A stretch of DNA of 60,929 nt from Bacteroidota bacterium. Lineage in GTDB: Bacteria > Bacteroidota > Bacteroidia > Bacteroidales > VadinHA17. The notes beneath the pieces are model-generated. The model had not been told where the DNA came from and did not search any database. It saw nothing but the letters and a program-made list of their open reading frames with translations. How positions within the stretch are numbered: the first letter of the stretch is position 1; each line of letters opens with the position of its first letter. Shown piece by piece: positions 1 through 8,500 of the stretch. Position numbers and translations under genes: made by a program. The DNA is taken from positions 1-60,929 of the forward strand of contig JAAYDB010000059.1 in NCBI GenBank assembly GCA_012729475.1, in the 5' to 3' direction.

Positions 1-788
1 AGGACATCAAGGCCCGCCCCGGCAATCTTCCCTTTATTCAAAGCTTCTGCAAGGTCTTCCTCAACAATAATTCCACCCCTCGATGTATTGATAAGAAAAA
101 CAGTCTCTTTCATCAATGTTATTGTATCTGAACTTATAAGACCTTCCGTTTCTTCAGTAAGAGGGCAATGAAGAGTTATAAAATCGGATACCGTTAATAA
201 TCTCTCTATGGAAACCACACTTACGCCATCCTGAACAGTCCCTTCTTCTAATCCCTTATCGCTTGCAATAACATTCATCCCAAACACTCTGCCTGTTTCT
301 GCCACTTTCCTGCCAATATTTCCCAGACCAACAATACCAAGTGTCTTCGAAGCAAGCTCTATCAGAGGATAATCGCTATAGGTAAAATCCATCGATCTTG
401 ACCACTTTCCCTCCGACACCATGTCACTGTGCTTTTGTACATGATGACAAAACTCCAGAATGAATGCAAAGGTGAGCTGAGCAACAGAATTTGTTCCATA
501 CGACGGAATATTTGTTACTATGATTCCTGCTTCTCCTGCTTCTTCAATATCAACAACATTATATCCGGTAGCAAGTACCCCTATGTACTTAAGATCCGGA
601 AGTGACTTCAGAATATCCCGGTCAAGGACTGTCTTATTTGTAAGAATAATATCCGCACCTGCCGACCGTTCCAGAACCTGATCCCGTGGAGTACGGTCAT
701 AAACAGTAAAATCCCCCATCCTGCTGATAGTATCCCAGCTCAGATCACCGGGATTCAGAGTATATCCGTCAAGAACAACTATTTTCAT
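1..788 (-). CDS. D-isomer-specific 2-hydroxyacid dehydrogenase, 3' end cut by window
   Basis: Reading leftward from the ATG at 788, about 262 codons are visible before the window edge. The product starts MKIVVLDGYTLNPGDL. It carries the NAD-binding Rossmann motif GLGNIG inside TLGIVGLGNIGRKV and the family's Arg-containing segment NTSRGGIIVEE. Family members (glycerate/hydroxypyruvate reductase, phosphoglycerate dehydrogenase-like) are about 315-330 residues, so roughly the last 55-60 residues are missing, including the catalytic Glu and His. The start resembles 'D-2-hydroxyacid dehydrogenase' proteins that reduce hydroxypyruvate or glyoxylate. The exact substrate cannot be read from the sequence. 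No partner gene is visible because the neighbour to the right is a decayed gene. Confidence 0.88.
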   Translation of the reverse strand, partial: MKIVVLDGYTLNPGDLSWDTISRMGDFTVYDRTPRDQVLERSAGADIILTNKTVLDRDILKSLPDLKYIGVLATGYNVVDIEEAGEAGIIVTNIPSYGTNSVAQLTFAFILEFCHHVQKHSDMVSEGKWSRSMDFTYSDYPLIELASKTLGIVGLGNIGRKVAETGRVFGMNVIASDKGLEEGTVQDGVSVVSIERLLTVSDFITLHCPLTEETEGLISSDTITLMKETVFLINTSRGGIIVEEDLAEALNKGKIAGAGLDV

Positions 789-914
789 ATTTTTGAAGAT
801 TCGTGATTATAAAAATCCATGCTCGTTAAATATAAAAAATTTAATTCTTATTCCTCTCCTGATAAAAGCCGGAGGAGTTTCTCAAAATAACAAAAAAATG
901 AATGATTTCAATGA

Positions 915-1454
915 ACAGGGAGAATAAACAATACAACATGGAGTACACTTAACGCACCAGGTTATTGCTGGTATGATAATTAGCTTTCCTACAAACCTCT
1001 TTATAACTGGTATGCTGTCAATACCGGTAAACTGTGTCCTGTTGGCTGGCATGTACCAAGTAACACTGAATGGATAGATTTGATTCAATATCTGATTGAT
1101 AACGGATACAATTACGATGGCTCAACCAATACACCCACTAGTGAAAATAAAATTGCCAAAGCGCTTGCTGCAGCAACAGGATGGAAAGCATCAATAAATA
1201 CTGGTGCTATTGGTAATAATGACTACCCTGAAAAGATAAATATTACCGGATTTTCTGCCCTGCCTGCCGGCTACAGAAGATATGATGGTGCCTTCTTTGA
1301 TCGCGGTGAGTTTGCATACTTCTGGTCCTCATCTTCCGCTGATGCCGATAATGCTCATTATTATGTATTATATTACAATTTTGACCAGGTGGATTATTAT
1401 TATTGGTTAAAAAATTGTGGTTACTCAGTACGTTGCATTAAGAACACAGACTAA
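915..1454 (+). pseudogene. Remnant of a FISUMP (Fib_succ_major) domain protein with internal stop
   Basis: One continuous frame, starting just after a TGA at 912-914 and ending with the TAA at 1452-1454, reads as the C-terminal half of a Fibrobacter succinogenes major paralogous domain. It shows TTWSTLNAPGYCWYDN, then an in-frame TAG at 981-983, then LYNWYAVNTGKLCPVGWHVP, a central GFSALPAGYR and the terminal GYSVRCIKN. The similarity runs straight through the TAG, so the stop is a nonsense mutation and not an intergenic boundary. No signal peptide or N-terminal 'VWMAENL'-like part exists upstream, so the gene is also truncated at its 5' end. The part from the TTG at 1080 could still be read as a 124-residue protein but has no credible start. 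Family proteins are usually surface exposed in Bacteroidota. Confidence 0.75.
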
Positions 1455-1571
1455 TTTTTAATAATAAAAATCCCCTTCTGTCCTGAAACAAAAAAGGTCT
1501 ATGAATCAGAATATCGTATATTATTATCTATATATATATGTTTATGACTATGTATAATGACATATTTTATA

Positions 1572-1579
1572 TAAATTTG
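1572..1579 (+). promoter_or_regulatory. Putative Bacteroidota -7 box (TAAATTTG)
   Basis: Exact match to the TAnnTTTG -7 consensus, 20 bp before the DUF362 start codon. No clear -33 TTTG is seen at the expected distance. Confidence 0.45.
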
Positions 1580-1599
1580 CAGAAACAAAAAAACACGAT

Positions 1600-2655
1600 A
1601 TGTCCAATTTCAATCGCCGTAAATTTTTAAAGACCTCCATCATTGGTGGAGTAGCTGCAACATGTATCAGACCGTCGAGTCTGTTTGCAAATACCCCTGC
1701 CGTTCAGAATGCCGTTTCACCGGGTGTTGCACTTACTACAGGAAGCAACAGGGCCGATATGGTTTCCCGTGCTCTTGAACCATTTACTGATGAGATAATC
1801 AGGTCAACAGGGAATCGCCGTATAGTGCTTAAGCCCAATTTTGTAAGCACTACCACCCCCCTGTGTGCAACTCATGCTGATACTATGGAAGGTTTGCTTG
1901 AATTTTTTAAATCCATTGGCAAACTGCAAAACGTTATTATTGCAGAATCAGCAGGAGGTGGTCCGACACCGGAAGGTTATGACAACTATGGCTTCCCTGC
2001 TGTGAGCAAAAAATACGGAGTAAAACTTTATGATCTTGATGAAATGCCCTCACAACTCATTTATGTATTTGACGAAAAAGATTTCCGTCCGCATCCTGTG
2101 AGAGTCTCCAGTCTCATTCTTGATCCTGACACCTACGTTGTATCAGTAGCCCGTATGAAAACTCACGACAGATCTGTGGTAACACTGTCGCTTAAAAACA
2201 TTGTCTTCGGAGCACCGGTAAAAGATCCGGGGTATGCCTGGGGACCACAAAGCAGAAAAGGTACACGAAGTGATAAGCCGACCGTTCACGGGAGCGGTTT
2301 CCGTGGAATAAATTACAATCTCTATGCGCTGGCAGATCAGTTAAGTCCTGACCTTGCCATTATTGACGGCTTCCAGGGAATGGAAGGGAATGGTCCAATA
2401 GACGGCACACCGGTCGACCACAGAGTATGTGTTGCCAGTACTGACTGGTTTGCTGCCGACAGAGTGGCTGTTGAACTGATGGGACTTGATTTTGAAAAAG
2501 TCGGATACCTTAATTTCGTGGCAAATACACGACACAGGGAAACCGATATTAATAAAATAAAGGTTTTAGGTGAATCAATACAGGATCATATCAAAACATA
2601 TAAACTGAGTGATAATATTGATGATCAGCTACAGTGGATGAAACCGGTTTCCTGA
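1600..2655 (+). CDS. Tat-exported DUF362 family protein
   Basis: The 351-residue product begins MSNFNRRKFLKTS, a twin-arginine (Tat) signal with R6-R7 followed by a hydrophobic stretch and an Ala-rich end (residues 14-31). This suggests export in a folded state to the periplasm. The body matches the DUF362 layout: KPNFVSTTTPLCATHAD, then IIAESAGGG, then VSVARMKTHDRSVVTLSLKN and a late IIDGFQGMEGNGPI segment. DUF362 proteins often sit beside iron-sulfur proteins, but no Cys cluster is present in this copy, and its biochemical role is unknown. It appears to be a single-gene unit with its own -7 box. It may have no functional link to the FISUMP remnant or to the small secreted proteins that follow. 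Confidence 0.85.
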   Translation: MSNFNRRKFLKTSIIGGVAATCIRPSSLFANTPAVQNAVSPGVALTTGSNRADMVSRALEPFTDEIIRSTGNRRIVLKPNFVSTTTPLCATHADTMEGLLEFFKSIGKLQNVIIAESAGGGPTPEGYDNYGFPAVSKKYGVKLYDLDEMPSQLIYVFDEKDFRPHPVRVSSLILDPDTYVVSVARMKTHDRSVVTLSLKNIVFGAPVKDPGYAWGPQSRKGTRSDKPTVHGSGFRGINYNLYALADQLSPDLAIIDGFQGMEGNGPIDGTPVDHRVCVASTDWFAADRVAVELMGLDFEKVGYLNFVANTRHRETDINKIKVLGESIQDHIKTYKLSDNIDDQLQWMKPVS

Positions 2656-2774
2656 TACTTGACGGAAGCTAAACCATATTTCACGCCCTGATGAAAGCGT
2701 GATTCTTGTAAGTTACAGATTTGAAAAACAAAAATAAATTAATCTGTCAGAAAAAATCAAAATTAAAATTAATG

Positions 2775-2782
2775 TATATTTG
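2775..2782 (+). promoter_or_regulatory. Putative -7 box (TATATTTG)
   Basis: Exact TAnnTTTG match 34 bp before the ATG at 2817. It argues that translation starts at 2817 and not at the in-frame TTG further upstream, which would lie before the promoter. Confidence 0.45.
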
Positions 2783-2816
2783 TTTTATTTTTTATAAACA
2801 CTTATTTAAATCTATC

Positions 2817-3314
2817 ATGAAAATCTTTAGCCTTATTTCAATCAGAAACCTTTCAGGTTTGTTTATTTTTTTCCTGACTTCAGCAGGATTATTTGCACAG
2901 CCTAACTTTTCAGGCAAATGGAGTCTTAATGAATCGCAGAGTGATTTTGGCAACAGTGAATTCCGTATGGCAGCTGTAACAATGGATATTGCACAAAATG
3001 GCAATATTCTGACTGTTGAATCCACACAACCGGGTTTTGACGGTGGAGAGATGCAACAATCAGCCAAATATAATCTTGATGGTCAGCCTTGTGAAAATGC
3101 CGGGTTCATGGATATGGTAAGAAAATCTGTCATTACATGGGAAGACAATAAGAATTCAATGATTGTTACAACTACAATGGCATTTGAAGGTAACGAGTTC
3201 AAAACAACTGAAACCTGGAAATTGTCAGCCGATAGCAAGACTATTACAATAGATCAGGTTATGCCAATGTATGATGGAGACATGAAACTCAAACTGGTTT
3301 ACGATAAAAAATAG
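2817..3314 (+). CDS. Small secreted protein, paralogue of the 3575-4093 gene
   Basis: I place the start at the ATG at 2817, giving 165 residues, because the product then opens with a clean signal peptide (MKIFSLIS... ending near GLFAQ). An upstream TTG in frame lies before the -7 box. The mature part has NFSGKWSLNESQSDFG, a central TVESTQPGFDGGEM and a terminal ETWKLSADSKTITI...LVYDKK. The same pattern is seen in the gene at 3575, so the two are paralogues. The repeated 'tTW/tETWKLSAD' beta-strand-like pattern suggests a small beta-rich, lipocalin-like fold, but that is inference. I do not recognise a named function. A hairpin with a T-run follows. Confidence 0.72.
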   Translation: MKIFSLISIRNLSGLFIFFLTSAGLFAQPNFSGKWSLNESQSDFGNSEFRMAAVTMDIAQNGNILTVESTQPGFDGGEMQQSAKYNLDGQPCENAGFMDMVRKSVITWEDNKNSMIVTTTMAFEGNEFKTTETWKLSADSKTITIDQVMPMYDGDMKLKLVYDKK

Positions 3315-3345
3315 ATCTGTTATATATCTTTATAACCGCAATAAC

Positions 3346-3377
3346 AAAAAAGGTGCTTATTAACAGTACCTTTTTTT
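3346..3377 (+). terminator. Rho-independent-like terminator
   Basis: AAAAAGGT pairs with ACCTTTTT around a short loop, and the right arm runs into a run of seven T. It lies 32 bp after the stop of the 2817 gene. Confidence 0.55.
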
Positions 3378-3393
3378 CATACCACCCACTCCT

Positions 3394-3475
3394 CTTTCAA
3401 CCTCCCCCCCCTTTCAACCTCTCAACCTCTTCAACTTCTTCAACTTCTTCAACTTCTTTCTACCTCTTCAACTTC
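3394..3475 (+). repeat. 9-bp tandem repeat tract (TTCAACTTC / TTCAACCTC)
   Basis: A pyrimidine-rich tract of imperfect 9-bp units. TTCAACTTC occurs three times head-to-tail, flanked by degenerate TTCAACCTC copies and a C8 run. It sits about 100 bp before the start of the 3575 gene, with all purines on the other strand. It is probably slippage-prone. Confidence 0.7.
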
Positions 3476-3574
3476 ATAATTTTCTATCTTCCGGAATAAA
3501 AACACAAATAATCTTGTCTATTCTTTATAAAAACTAAACTATTCCTGAGACTTTTAATCATTAAAAAAAACATT

Positions 3575-4093
3575 ATGAAAGCATTGAAAACTATTTTGAC
3601 AGCAGGTCTTATTTTTGCCTGTATGTCGCTAACTGCCCAGGTAAATTTTTCCGGTACCTGGAGTCTTAATCCGGAAAAAAGTGAATTTGGAGGCGGCCCC
3701 GGCGGTGGTGGTGCTCCTGGTGGCCGTATGGGTGGTGGTGCCCCCATGATCGTAACACAGTCAGGAAATAAACTGAGCGTTGAAAGAACCATGGGAGGAT
3801 TTGGAGGCGGTGAGGCTACCAGTAATGTCACTAACTATTCGCTCGACGGTAATCCTACCGAAAATACCAGAACAAGCCCCATGGGAGAAATGACCAGTAA
3901 ATCAACTGCTAAATGGTCAGCCGACAAAAAAAGTCTTACTATCGCCACAACAATGAGTTTTGACGGGATGGATATGACAAGTACTGAGACATGGAAATTA
4001 AGTGCCGACGGCAAAACTCTCAGTGTAGAATCTGTCAGACCAGGCTTTGATGGAGGTGAAATGAAATCAACAATGGTTTATGATAAACAATAA
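3575..4093 (+). CDS. Small secreted protein with Gly-rich insert, paralogue of the 2817-3314 gene
   Basis: The 172-residue product has a signal peptide (MKALKTILTAGLIFACMSLTAQ). The mature part begins VNFSGTWSLNPEKSEFG and ends TWKLSADGKTLSVESVRPGF...MVYDKQ, matching the neighbouring secreted protein along most of its length. It differs by a glycine/proline-rich insert at residues about 45-65 (GGGPGGGGAPGGRMGGGAP). The Cys in the signal peptide is not in a good lipobox context, so I treat the protein as soluble and periplasmic or secreted. Function is unknown. The pair probably arose by tandem duplication. It is followed by a strong terminator. Confidence 0.78.
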   Translation: MKALKTILTAGLIFACMSLTAQVNFSGTWSLNPEKSEFGGGPGGGGAPGGRMGGGAPMIVTQSGNKLSVERTMGGFGGGEATSNVTNYSLDGNPTENTRTSPMGEMTSKSTAKWSADKKSLTIATTMSFDGMDMTSTETWKLSADGKTLSVESVRPGFDGGEMKSTMVYDKQ

Positions 4094-4131
4094 TCAAAGT
4101 CTTTTTTTCTGAATTTGTCAGATAATAATCG

Positions 4132-4165
4132 AAAGCCGTCTCCTTTTTTACGAGACGGCTTTTTT
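4132..4165 (+). terminator. Rho-independent terminator
   Basis: AAAGCCGTCTC (4132-4142) pairs perfectly with GAGACGGCTTT (4152-4162), with a 9-nt loop and trailing T residues. It ends transcription of the 3575 gene. Confidence 0.88.
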
Positions 4166-4269
4166 GTATCCTGATTTTGTATCAAAGGCCCCTTTCCTTA
4201 AGTAAATATATTGTATCCGTATTTCATGAGAGATCATTTTTCCCATTCTGAATAAACTGTATTAAACCA

Positions 4270-4308
4270 AATCCTTCTTATCTGCAGTAGCGAAAGCGAA
4301 GGAGGATT
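4270..4308. repeat. Imperfect inverted repeat in intergenic DNA
   Basis: AATCCTTCTT (4270-4279) and AAGGAGGATT (4299-4308) pair at 9 of 10 positions around a 19-nt loop that itself contains CGAAAGCG. No T-run follows, so it is not an obvious terminator. The 316-bp gap 4094-4409 otherwise holds only the terminator above and the -7 box below. Confidence 0.45.
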
Positions 4309-4345
4309 AAACAGACAACTACTCGGAATTAAACTATATTTAATT

Positions 4346-4353
4346 TAATTTTG
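4346..4353 (+). promoter_or_regulatory. Putative -7 box (TAATTTTG)
   Basis: Exact TAnnTTTG match 56 bp before the start of the flippase-like gene. Confidence 0.4.
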
Positions 4354-4409
4354 CCTGCCTGGGAAGAAGCCAAAGAATAGAGGTTGACTGAAGAAACGCC
4401 TGTTTATAT

Positions 4410-5492
4410 ATGAGTGATAACCAACATTATGAAATGGTTAGCAAGCTACGGCCTGCAAGAATCATTTTTCCTATAGTACTGGGGTTAGCCGTAGTGGCCT
4501 GGTTCATCTTCAGAGAGATTGACATGGCTGTCCTGAATAACTTAAGTTTTACCTGGAAATCCGTTTTCTGGCTTGCCGTTGCCTTCTGTTGCATGATAGG
4601 CAGAGATCTTGGCTACATGGTCAGGATCCGGATACTTTCAGAAAAAGACCTCAACTGGAAACAGGCTTTCAGGGTAATTATGCTGTGGGAGTTTACCTCT
4701 GCCATAGGACCTTCAACAGTAGGTGGCACTGCAGTGGCAGTAGTCTTTATTCATAAAGAAAGTATCTCTGTGGGAAGGAGTACATCAATAGTCCTTGCCA
4801 CTTCATTTCTTGATGAACTTTATTTTGTCATAATGGGCCCTTTGGTTCTTCTTATTGTTGGTGGGGAAAATCTCTTCACAACGGCTATGCAGGGTACCGG
4901 CGCAGCATTATTCAATAATCTTCTCATAATAGGACTAATAGGATATGGATTAGTTTTAGGATGGGTCTTACTTGTAGGCTATGGCCTCTTTTTCGACCCT
5001 GCGAAAATAAAGCAGATCATTCTCTTTGTTTTCAGACTGCCCCTATTGAAAAGGTGGAAAAAGGCAGCAGAAAATGCAGGTAATGATATAATAGAGAGCT
5101 CTTACGAATTGAAAAAAAAACCTGCATCATTCTGGATAAAAGCCTTTACTGCCACATTCCTGGCCTGGACTTCAAGATACTGGGTTGTTAACGCAATACT
5201 TATGGCTTTTTTTGCTGTGAGCGATCATTTTCTGATCTTTGCCCGGCAACTAGTAACATGGATAATGATGATAATGAGCCCTACACCGGGAGGAAGTGGT
5301 TTCGCTGAGGTGATACTTGGCAGATATATTACAGATGCCATTCCTGCAAGTCCCGAAAATGCTATGAGTATTGCCCTGGCTATTGCCATAATATGGAGAA
5401 TAATAAGCTATTACCCTTATCTTATTATAGGAGCTTCAATAATACCGGGTTGGATACAGCGAAAATTTATTATAGGGACCACAAAAAAGTAA
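4410..5492 (+). CDS. Flippase-like integral membrane protein (LPG synthase TM region, UPF0104)
   Basis: The 360-residue protein has about eight hydrophobic membrane segments, the first at residues 18-36. It shows the family's landmarks: the FTSAIGPSTVGGTAVAVVFI segment near residue 95, the LDELYFVIMGP region, and MIMSPTPGGSGFAE near residue 292. The family is the membrane half of lysylphosphatidylglycerol synthases and is found alone in many bacteria, where it is annotated as a flippase-like or lipid-transfer protein. The aminoacyl-transfer domain of MprF is absent, so this is unlikely to be a complete lysyl-PG synthase. The next gene starts 52 bp downstream on the same strand and may be cotranscribed. 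Confidence 0.85.
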   Translation: MSDNQHYEMVSKLRPARIIFPIVLGLAVVAWFIFREIDMAVLNNLSFTWKSVFWLAVAFCCMIGRDLGYMVRIRILSEKDLNWKQAFRVIMLWEFTSAIGPSTVGGTAVAVVFIHKESISVGRSTSIVLATSFLDELYFVIMGPLVLLIVGGENLFTTAMQGTGAALFNNLLIIGLIGYGLVLGWVLLVGYGLFFDPAKIKQIILFVFRLPLLKRWKKAAENAGNDIIESSYELKKKPASFWIKAFTATFLAWTSRYWVVNAILMAFFAVSDHFLIFARQLVTWIMMIMSPTPGGSGFAEVILGRYITDAIPASPENAMSIALAIAIIWRIISYYPYLIIGASIIPGWIQRKFIIGTTKK

Positions 5493-5544
5493 TACTTTTT
5501 TGTACCTTCGTTCAAGATATATCTGCTCATAGAAATAATCCTGA

Positions 5545-8500
5545 ATGAGTGAAGAAATCCTGAAAGCCCTGATGGAGTTATCAGCCCTGATCGTAAAACA
5601 GGATGGGGGTATGATTGCCAATGAACGTGATTTCATCAAAACCTTTCTGACAAAACGTCTGACAAAAGAAAGTGTAGATAAATATCTGGCTTTCTTTGAT
5701 GATCTTGCAGGTCCTGTCCAGGAAGATATATCAACCGGGGAATTATTAACTCCTACAGTAAAAGACTCGGTAAAAATCTTCAGTATCTGTAAAAAAATAA
5801 ACCGCACGCTCACCCTCGAACAAAAAGTGATTGCCCTGGTGTCACTCTATGAACTGCTTAAGACCAATAAGCGGTTCACCCCGCAAAGAATGAATATTAT
5901 AAATACCGTGGCTGAGGTGTTTAAGATTTTACCTGAAGAATTCTCTTCCATTGAACAATTTGTCAGAAACGATGATCCCAAAAATCTGACGAATCCCTCG
6001 ATACTTGTTTTAAATTCTGAAAATGTAATTAATGATCCTGACAATAAATCCTTTCAGGCCGACTGTGGTACCTGTGTCTGTTTTCTCAGAATACCCAGTG
6101 TTAATCTTTACTTTTTGAAATATATTTCAAACGAACAATTCTTTCTTAACGGTTTGCCGGTCATCTCCGGACAGGTTTATCCTTTTGCCAAAGGAGCATC
6201 AATCAGGTCAGGCCAGGGCAATGTCATTTATTACAGTGACATCAGTTCCAGATACATGTCCGATCTTATTATCCATAAGCTCTCTTTTGTTGCTGAAAAT
6301 CTTTCTTACAATTTCCGTGAAGAGCATCGGGCCATAAATAACATAAATTTTTCCATCGGGGAAGGAAAACTAATGGGGATACTTGGAGGTAGCGGCAGCG
6401 GAAAAACGACACTTCTCAATCTGCTAAGTGGCATTTATAAACCTGCCGGGGGGTCAGTCAGAATAAACGGATTCGATATTAATAGCAACAGTAAAGAACT
6501 AGAAGGAGTAATTGGCTTTGTTGCCCAGGACGATTTGCTGATCGAAGATCTGACTGTATTTGAAAATCTTTATTTTGCTTCTTGCCAGTGTTTTAACAAC
6601 AAATCTTCAGAGGAAATAACTTCTATTGTAGAAGACACACTGCTAAATCTGGGCTTACTGGATAAGAAGGATTTTAAAGTTGGAGATCCGTTCAATAAAA
6701 TCCTGAGCGGAGGCCAGAGAAAAAGACTCAATATAGCACTTGAACTAATCAGGGAACCATCTGTGCTCTTCCTCGATGAACCCACCTCAGGCCTATCATC
6801 GAAAGATTCTGAAACAATTATGGATCTCCTCAGGGATCTTACATTGAAGGGGAAACTCGTTATAACTGTAATCCATCAACCCTCTTCTGAAATATTCAAA
6901 ATGTTTGATAAAATACTCATCCTCGATCAGGAAGGGTATATGGTTTATTATGGGAACCCGGTTGATGCAGTTATTTACTTCAAAACACTTGATGCACAGA
7001 TAAATGCCGGACAAGGAGAATGTCCTGTCTGCGGAAATGTCAACACAGAGATCATTTTTAACATTTTAGAAACCCATGTCGTTGATGAGTTCGGAAATTA
7101 CACAGAAAGAAGAAAAGTAAAACCAAAGGAATGGGCAGATATTTATGGTAAAACCCATCCTCCTGAAAAAATCAGTGAAATAAAGAAAGCCCCACACACA
7201 AATCTTAGCAGACCAGGATTATGGAAGCAGTATCTGATTTATCTTAAAAGAGATATTAAGAGTAAACTGGCAAATGTTCAGTATGTAAGCCTTACTCTCC
7301 TGGAAGCTCCTGTCCTCGGTTTTATTCTTTCTTTCATTATCAGGTATATTGCTGACCCTGATTCTGATATGTATATTTTTGCTGAAAACGAGAATATCCC
7401 CATATACATCTTCATGAGTCTCATTGTAGCTTTATTCCTGGGACTGACCCTGAGTGCAGAAGAAATTTTCCGTGACAGGAAAATACTGAAAAGAGAACAT
7501 TTTCTGAACCTAAGCCGAAGCAGTTATCTCACTGCAAAGATTACCGTACTGATAATTATATCAGCTCTACAATGTACCTTATTCCTTGTGATTGCAAATC
7601 CCATACTGGGAATAAAAGGCTTGTTCTTTCATTATTGGCTGGCACTATTTGCAACAGCTTTCTGCGCCAATATGACTGGCTTGATTATATCATCCTCTCT
7701 TAATTCAGCAATTACAATTTATATTGTAATACCCCTGATAATAATCCCAATGATGGTGCTCAGTGGTGCAATGTTTTCTTTTGACAAGCTGAACCGAAAG
7801 ATCAGCAGTGTTGATAAGGTTCCCCTGATCGCCGAACTTATTCCAACAAGATGGACATACGAGGCCCTTATGGTTTCACAGTTCAAGGATAATCTCTACA
7901 GCCAGGTAGACTATTCCCAAAAGAATGATACCTATTACTCCCTTCAGAAAAAAATCAGCGGAGCTGATTTTAATAAAGTATACCGCATCCCTGAATTAAA
8001 GAAAGCTGTCAATATATCAGTCAATGAACACAGAGCTCTGTCAAATACGACTCCCGATAACAACAATAAATCATCAGCCGGCCATTATAGTAAGCTTCAA
8101 CTTCTTCATAATGAGCTGAAAAAGATAAATGAAATATATGGGTTGCCTCCATTCGGATATTCAGACCACCTTGATCCCGGGTCGTTTAATTATTTTGTTG
8201 CAGATTCCTTATACAATTATCTTGACTTCACAGACAAAAGATTTACTGAAATCGCAAATCAGGCAAGTGATATTAAAGACAGATTCTATGTACTGAACAG
8301 CGAAAAGCTGGACAGGCTCCGTGATAACTATTACAACTATAAACTGGAAGAAATTGTAACTAAATATTACGAAAGGAATAAAATTCTTGTATATGAAAAC
8401 AGTATCGTTCAGAATACTGATCCTGTGTATCTTGACCCTTATAAAAGTGTTTTCCCGGGTTTCCGTACCCATTTTTTTGCTCCCAATAAGATATTTTGCG

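Noticed and set aside
898-927. Short frame MNDFNEQGE after a GGAGGAG sequence, just before the FISUMP remnant
   Set aside because: Nine codons only, in another frame than the FISUMP domain and with no similarity to it. It could be a leftover of the original start, but this cannot be shown.
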